Source of the DNA: Beta vulgaris subsp. vulgaris
Taxonomy: Eukaryota > Streptophyta > Magnoliopsida > Caryophyllales > Amaranthaceae
Assembly: GCF_026745355.1 (NCBI RefSeq)
Contig: NC_079202.1
Span: 36,841,043 to 36,905,042 of the forward strand
Direction of reading: 5' to 3'
DNA: 64,000 nucleotides
Shown here: positions 57,900 through 64,000 of the stretch, piece after piece
How positions within the stretch are numbered: the first letter of the stretch is position 1
Layout of the letters: each line of letters starts with the position of its first letter
Notes under the pieces: generated by a model
Told to the model about the DNA's origin: nothing
What the model saw: the letters and a program-made list of their open reading frames with translations, nothing else
Databases searched by the model: none
Program-made: the position numbers and the translations under genes

Positions 57900-58544
57900 A
57901 GAGATAGCAGTGTTAATGGACCTACCTAGATCCGTGGATCCAGATTCATTTTTGACAGATCTGGATCCTCAGATTTTGGACCCTATGGATCCGGGTAGGA
58001 TTTGGATCCTCCTTGAAAAAAAAGGATCTAGACCAGGTCCTAAATTATCACCCGGATCCAGACCCGTTTACCCATTTTTATAATATTATATTTTGATATT
58101 ATTATAATATTACCTATTAAATGTAAAAAGGATTTTCGCTTGAATTTCAGATTATTGTTCTAATTAATGTGTGATTTTTGTGCAAATTTACTGGATAAAT
58201 AAGTTCGAAAATTGGGTTGATAACTAATCTACAGTTCGATAATTGAATAGTTGTAAGTAGTTGCAACAGTTATTTTTCAAAAATTAAATTCATTTTTTGG
58301 TTGATATTAGATGACTTCATTGTTTTAAATCTTTAATTATTGTGAAAATTAGGGTAGTTTGAAGACAATAGGAAAGGATCCGTTTTGGACCCGTTTAGGA
58401 TTCGGATCCGTAGGATCCATACGGATCCGGATACTCATTCTTATTACCCAGTGGATCTGGGTAGGATATGGATCCTTGCCTAAAAAAGGATCTGGATCTG
58501 GATCGTAGAGGACCCTGTCTAGATCCTACCCATTGCCATCTCTA
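57900..58544. mobile_element. hAT MITE rich in GGATCC motifs
   Basis: Ends tagagatagcagtg and, reverse-complemented, tagagatggcaatgg form the TIR, a common plant hAT MITE end. The flanks tgaggaac (57892-57899) and tgaggaat (58545-58552) match at 7 of 8 bases. The subterminal regions contain many copies of ggatcc/ggatctgg on both sides, and the middle is AT-rich. Confidence 0.88.
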
Positions 58545-59520
58545 TGAGGAATCCAAATATTAAGTAGACTAGGAAAATGACTTCTATTGATGTTAGGAGT
58601 TTTAAATCATCAATCCTATTCTCATTAAACTCTATTGAAACCCAATTGCCTTTTTCTAAGCCCAAAAGGAAAACATAAATATAAATACCTTGAAGCCAAA
58701 TATTTTACCCACTCAAAAACTTTCTCTCTCCTCACATACTCAAAATCGGCGCCTAGTCTCTCTTGTTTCCACGTTATTTCTTTCTTCTTTTTCTTTCTTT
58801 ATTCTTCTTCACCAAGAAACGTCACAACACCACAATCATCACCACCATTGCCGACATGTGCTGCCGTTGCTGATGTCCTTCACCCCGGCGCCCTCGCCTC
58901 CTTTGTTCTCTTTGTTCTGTTGGTTTAATTCTTTTCTTCCTCCTCGTGTTTTGATTAAAGATTATGTTTTTTATGTTTTGTTTGAGTATTAATTATGATT
59001 AGAAGCTTTAATTTACTATTTTAATGATGAAAACATGATTATATAAAGAGATTTTTTTGTCAAAGACAACCTTTTATATACACTTTTTTTGCGAAAGACA
59101 ACCTTTTAAATTTTTTTGAGCAACTTTAAACCTTAATGAAATTTTCTTTTGTCAAAAACAACTTGACTAACATTCTGACGTTGACTCGCCGGAAACCGGT
59201 GTTGACCTTACTTAAATGATCATGTTCCTTTCATCTGATTTTTTTCTACCTAATTTTACCCATTGCCCTCCTTTTCCCCCTCAATCACCTTCCCATCTTT
59301 TCACCCCTCTCTTATGCATCTTTATTCTCAACCCCAATTCCTCATCTTCTCTCTTTGTAATTGTTGCCCACCAAAATTCACTTGTAATCATGAGATGCCA
59401 TAATCTTATTTTGCTATGTCAAAGGATTGGTTCTAAATTCTGAACCTCTCAAACTTCTGATTCCAACTCCACGGTGCACTCCTCAAACCCATCTCCACCA
59501 GCACCACCTTTAGGCTGCTA

Positions 59521-61381
59521 TCAGATTATCTCTCCTCAGCTGTGACGTCCATAACCAACCTTATCCTCTCCACAAAAGACCCAAAAACCCTCTCAAAAAC
59601 CACGCTCTCATCCTCAGATTTTGTCTTCTCCAAATCTCTTGTCAATCAAATGTTATTTCCCTAGGAACACTACAAGAGGGGGGGGGTGAATTGTAGGTGT
59701 AGAAATAAACGTAACTTTTTGCGGAAATTAAAACTTAAACGAATAAACAAGCTAAAGGAACACAAGGGATTTTTACGAGGAAAAACTTCTTGGGCCCAAC
59801 AAGAAGAAACAACCTCGACCACTAGGGATTTTAAACTCAACACTTTCACTAATTAGGCCAAACAACTTTGTTACAACCTAATTCTAACTCGAGCCACACC
59901 TTGAGTTCCTAAACTCAAGTTCCTGAGCCACTGTTCCCTTAACAGCAGTTCCTCTCAACTTCACTCGAAGTTTTCTCAACATACAAGCTTACTCAAAGCC
60001 TCTCTCTTACAGAACTTCACTCAAAGTTCCCTTACCCCAAAAACCAAAATACAATTGATCGAAATAAGCTTAGTGGAATTAGAGTAAGAAGGCAAAGAAC
60101 AAATGGCTATTATGAGAGAATGAAGGCACTGACACTTAATAAGTTAAACTCACTTAATTACTTAGTCAGACACAATTTGGAACTTATCTAGACTTCTATA
60201 TTTATAGTGTTAATCATGAAGAACGTGGGATTAATGTTAGAGTACATGTTTAGTCCATTAACCCATGATGTTCCTTCCCCTAAGGAACACGTTTTACATC
60301 ATGTCCCATGATCCCATGAACTATAAATGAACGTGGATATTTTTCAGCCATTACTCCTAAGTAATAGGAGTTCCTTGAGCTTTATCCGAAAATCAGTTGT
60401 ATACTTTTTATCTTTAAAACTGAATTTTTAATCTTTAAGAAAATAATATCTTTTAAATAAAATCTTTCTAACAACCGGATATTTATTTTCTTATTTTTCC
60501 GAAAAATAAAATCTTCTTCTCAAACAGATTTTCTTTTTAAAACTGATTTTATCATTTGAAATTAGATATAACTAATTTCCTATAATTTAGGCATGACTCA
60601 CTCAAATATCTTTTTAACCGTTACAATAATTACACGCCTAAGTCTAGTTCCTTTATTAACTCAGTTCCTTTAACATATTCGTAAGTGCCACTTAGTTTGT
60701 TCCTTACAAAGGAACAAACTCTCATTCTCAAATAGACTGCCACAGTTCCTTACCATTCTTTCTTTGTTCCTTTACATTGGAACTAGAAAATAAAACGCCT
60801 AGCTTCTATTATTCTTGATCCAATGCTTGCTCCATATCAACATAGAAACTTCTTTACTTAGCCTTTGAAATCCTCTCTTGACTTCTTCATTGACTTCGTA
60901 TTCTCCCAGTTCCTTGCATTGATACCTTAAACACCATACACTTAAATAATTCATTAGTTCACTACTTAGTTTGTTCCTTTGTTTCTTTGTCATTATCAAA
61001 ACTAGGGTTCAACATCAAACCCTAAAACTCCTTTGGAACCGTGTCCCAAAAGCCCTTTAATTCTCACCATCCTCAAAAACCACCTCTGTGACTCCTACTC
61101 TCTTTGCTCGTTTACACGACTTCACTACTCTATGGAATATCGTCTCTCGCCGATTGGGTTCCACTCCGTTAACTTTAGCAATCATGATTGAAAGGTTTGT
61201 TCTTTCTGGTAAACCTGATAAAGCTGTTCATATCTTCTTGTCTATGCATAAACATGGCTGCACACGAGATTTGAATTACTTTAATACCCTTCTTGTTATA
61301 CTCTGTAAATCCAAAAGGGTTGAGAAATCTCATGTTTTGTTCAAGGAGTTTAAGGGTAAATCGACTTTAGCAACAGAAAAA
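59521..61381 (+). pseudogene. Captured PPR protein fragment, split by a solo LTR
   Basis: Left piece (59521-59650): a frame with ITNLILSTKDPKTLSKT and FSKSLVNQ. Right piece (61015-61381): LLWNRVPKAL, TLFARLHDFTTLWNIVSR, LAIMIERFVLSGKPDKAVHI and YFNTLLVILCKSKRVEKSHV. These are pentatricopeptide repeats of a P-class RNA-binding protein, normally targeted to mitochondria or plastids. The two pieces are in one register across the 5-bp duplication of the inserted LTR, so the fragment was continuous before that insertion. A TAA follows PKAL in the right piece, so it was not intact even then. Only the N-terminal repeats of the parent gene are present. Confidence 0.88.
59651..61014. mobile_element. 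Solo LTR (copia-like), 5-bp TSD
   Basis: Begins tgttatttccctaggaac and ends gggttcaaca. The flanks tcaaa at 59646-59650 and 61015-61019 are a perfect 5-bp duplication. It is 1364 bases long with no coding region, primer-binding site or second LTR. A gaggggggggg tract with gtgaattgtagg near 59680-59700 is a feature I associate with copia-type LTRs; class and orientation are inference. Confidence 0.85.
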
Positions 61382-63534
61382 TGACGATCTGCATTTGCAA
61401 ACTCAAGAGAGAAGATGAGGAATTTGGATTGAGGGTCAAAAAGCAAGAAGGAAGGGAAGAAAAATTGGGAGGGTGACTAAGGGGAAAAAAGGGAGGGAAA
61501 TAAGTAAAATTAGGGAGATAAGAAATCATGTGAGGGGCACATGATCATTTAAGTAAAGTCAATACAGTTTTCCGACGAGTCAACATCGGAATGTTGGTCA
61601 AGGTTGTTTTTGACAAAAAAAAAATTTCACCAAGGTTTCAAGTTGCCCAAAAAAATTTAAAAGGTTGTCTTTCGCAAAAAAGTGTATATAAAAGGTTGTC
61701 TTTGACAAAAAATTCTTATATAAATCATGTATTGAAAAGATTTGATTATTATATTTAGATTGGGTTTTTTTATTATCAAAGCATGAATTTTAGGGTGTTA
61801 AAGATTGAAAAATCATACTAGCATGTTATAACTATGAAATTGATTTAACTTATGAATTTAAGCATGTTTAAGTATGTTTAAAGGGAGTTTTAATAATTTA
61901 TAAGTTGCTGGAATTCTAGAAAGGTTGTATTAATGAAGTTTTATGGATTTTTAGTGACTAGTATAGTAGTACTATGCTAGGTATATAAGTAATTGAGGTT
62001 TTAATGATAAAAATAACTTTTAAATATTTTTAAAGGGATCTAAAGTATTTTAAAGTTACTGGAATTTATTTGGAGTATCGATTTTAAATTCTAGCGGTTG
62101 TTTTAGGCGGAGATTACTCTATAGGCGATTTTTAAGGTGTTAAAGGTGGCCTACCAATTTGTCTACACAAGGTACGTATATACCTATGTGTTGCTTGATG
62201 TAGTATCATGATTTTAGGAAGGAAAAGTTATGTAGTATCATGTATACGAACTTTTTGTGTTCATATATGATTTCTATTATGGTTGGATTTTACATGTTTT
62301 ATGCCTGTGTGCGAACATGTTAAGTATAAGCTTAATTATGAGTCGAATATCATGTTTGTATGGAATATCGATGCAAGCATGTTGGTTACGAACTTTATTT
62401 ATTAACTCACATGGGGGAATTAATATATTTATTGAGTTGGATCATGTTTGAATCATGTGTTTCCTATATTATTATTTTCACTACTCTATGAGGACTGTGG
62501 GCCTTATTTGATAAATTGATAAATTATGTATTTGAAAGGTGAGTTGGTTGTTGGCTAGGTTTAACAAATAAGAAGGATTGAAATAAGAAGAAATTAGTTT
62601 TGGGTTGTATGTTGCATGATCACTTATCTAATCCTAAGATAAAAAGGAATTAAGTTGTCAATGTTTGATTATATGTATTTGTATTGCTTGTGTGTCATAA
62701 CAAGTAATAATTGGCAAATCATGTAAAGTGCAACTTGGATAGAAATTAACTTAAGACTGGTGCACGTCTGAAGTTGGACAATCAGGAGTTGGGGTACATT
62801 ATGAGCGTGTCATGGCTTTTTCTGGGAATTGGATTGATCACCGTTCCTATTTTTATTCAAAGGTTACTCGGTATCGCAGGTCATTATGGAATACGGAGTC
62901 ACGCCCGTATTTCGTCTTTCTTGGTGAAGGTTGGTTCTTAGTTAGACAACTCGGTCCAATAACTATTCCTTTAAAGTAATAAAAAGATGGTTAAAGTTTA
63001 GTTTAGTAAAAGTTATTTGCATATTGTTGGATTATTTTGTTATTATTTATCGCTGCTTATTATTTATAGTATCATGTTAGAAATGTTTATTTATTATTAT
63101 GTAGTACTCAACTTTGCTGATTACATGCTTTGTTTGTCTGTGTTGATCATGGCTTTGCCTTATTGATCTTGTGATGACCCATTCTTGGTGACCAGATTCT
63201 TTAGTGCATTGACATCTACAAGTTTGCAGATGTTGCATCATGGGGATCTGGGAATGAAGAGCTTGTGTAATAGATTGATTTAATTATTATTTAGTAGATA
63301 CATTATATTAAGTTTAGTTTGAAGTTAACATTAATAGTGTTGTTTGGTTTTAAAGTACTTTATTTATTTATTTATTTATCATATTTCAATTCTAAAGTTT
63401 AGTTATGTGTTTTCCGCAGTAAAATTTTGAATAAGTCGATCGATACATTATCACACGGGCGATAGCTTTGATGATTATCTGAGTTTTATATTGAAAAGGT
63501 ATTTTGTTAAAGAGAGAATTATCGGGGTGTTACA

Positions 63535-64000
63535 AAGTGGTATATGGGAGCTTTAGGTTATTTTCAAAAAATTTAGGCGCCTAACTTACTTTTTATTTAA
63601 ATAAACTTCTTAGAATTGAGCTCCTACTTATTCGTACAATAGGAATATATTATTTGGAACATTTAATTAGAGGCTCAAAATATTTAGTTGTTCGAATTTT
63701 TTTTTAAGCTTCAAACTTTTTTTTATTTTGTTCGGATTTTCTTTATGTTCGAATTTTTTTTTTTCGGAATCAAATTCTGAATTTTTTTTCGGTTCAAATT
63801 TTTTTTAGTGTTTGAAATTTTTATTTTCTTCTTCGGTATTGTCAAAGTCGAAATTCTTAGTCCGACACATTTGTTATTATTTTATTTTATTTTATTCAAA
63901 ATTATAATTCATATTCATTATTTTATTACTTTTAAGTTTTGCTTGTTGTATTGTGAGAATGGGTAGTATAGGAAGGGCATATAGGATAGATTTATTATAT
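63535..64000 (+). mobile_element. Start of the interior of the second Tekay-type element
   Basis: Directly after the LTR, tggtatatgggagc (from 63538) is a mutated form of tggtatcagagc, the Met-tRNA primer site. The remaining 450 bases are T-rich leader (ttcgaattttttttt repeats) without coding sequence. Confidence 0.75.

Larger units (their letters stand above)
59048..61715. mobile_element. Pack-MULE with ~310-bp TIRs and 9-bp TSD
   Basis: Flanked by ttatataaa at 59039-59047 and 61716-61724, a perfect 9-bp duplication as expected of Mutator-like elements. TIRs extend from gagatttttttgtcaaagac inward to about 59356 on the left and from 61715 down to about 61405 on the right. The interior has no transposase but holds a captured PPR gene fragment, so it fits the Pack-MULE definition. 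A 1.36-kb solo LTR is inserted in it. It lies in the second Tekay-type LTR. Confidence 0.94.
57630..63534 (+). mobile_element. 5' LTR of a second Tekay-type element, with nested insertions
   Basis: Starts tgtaatcccccgt (57630) and ends cggggtgttaca (63534), followed by a Met-type primer-binding site variant. The total is 5.9 kb. Removing the hAT MITE (57900-58544) and the Pack-MULE with its solo LTR (59048-61715), plus their TSDs, leaves an LTR of about 2.6 kb, a normal size for this type. A related LTR fragment is at 45064-45705. It interrupted the Athila-like gag. The interior continues beyond the window. Confidence 0.82.

Overview
This 64 kb window looks like repeat-rich intergenic DNA from a flowering plant, probably a eudicot. 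The evidence is AT-rich sequence, LTR retrotransposons primed by initiator-Met-like and Asp-like sites, L1-type LINEs with zf-RVT domains, Stowaway MITEs, hAT, CACTA, MULE and mariner elements, a PPR gene fragment, and one intact plant-specific ROH1/BYPASS-related (DUF793) gene. No database search was possible. Family names rest on motifs, and element boundaries rest on target-site duplications (TSDs) and terminal repeats read by eye.

Layout. 1-6321: a decayed Tekay-like Ty3/gypsy chromovirus with a long 5' LTR that enters from outside, a broken gag-pol, and a 3' LTR cut down to its last 183 bp. About 6550-11312: a mariner-like element on the minus strand, with tandem repeats, a broken DD39D-type transposase and a 5'-truncated LINE. 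11313-18428: a minus-strand Ty3/gypsy (Athila/Tat-like) leader and LTR, split by a nearly complete L1-type LINE (12964-17922) with a 16-bp TSD. 18437-23659: a hAT-like element with an 8-bp TSD that holds CACTA remains and a nested solo LTR. 23996-25220: a non-autonomous CACTA element. 25477-27130: a short LTR retrotransposon lacking coding capacity. 27607-32867: a complete-ended hAT element (perfect 16-bp TIR, 8-bp TSD) with a broken transposase and a dimeric CACGTG-bearing satellite.

33390-41100: two facing arms of degenerate GAGTAAC repeats plus a flanking inverted repeat of about 200 bp, enclosing a small hAT, nested Stowaways and a LINE/RNase H relic. 41.5-51.4 kb: degenerate GACCC repeats, a MULE relic, an LTR fragment, MITEs and AT-rich DNA. 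51475-52647 (minus): the ROH1-like gene, the only convincingly intact host gene. 55.8-64 kb: a four-level nest. An Athila-like gag is interrupted by the LTR of a second gypsy element. That LTR holds a hAT MITE and a Pack-MULE carrying a PPR fragment, and the PPR fragment is split by a solo LTR.

The genes do not form an operon or pathway. The window records successive insertions, and TSDs allow much of the order to be reconstructed. The least conventional items are the hAT with its alternating A/B satellite, templated filler insertions in two DNA transposons, and the large GAGTAAC inverted structure.
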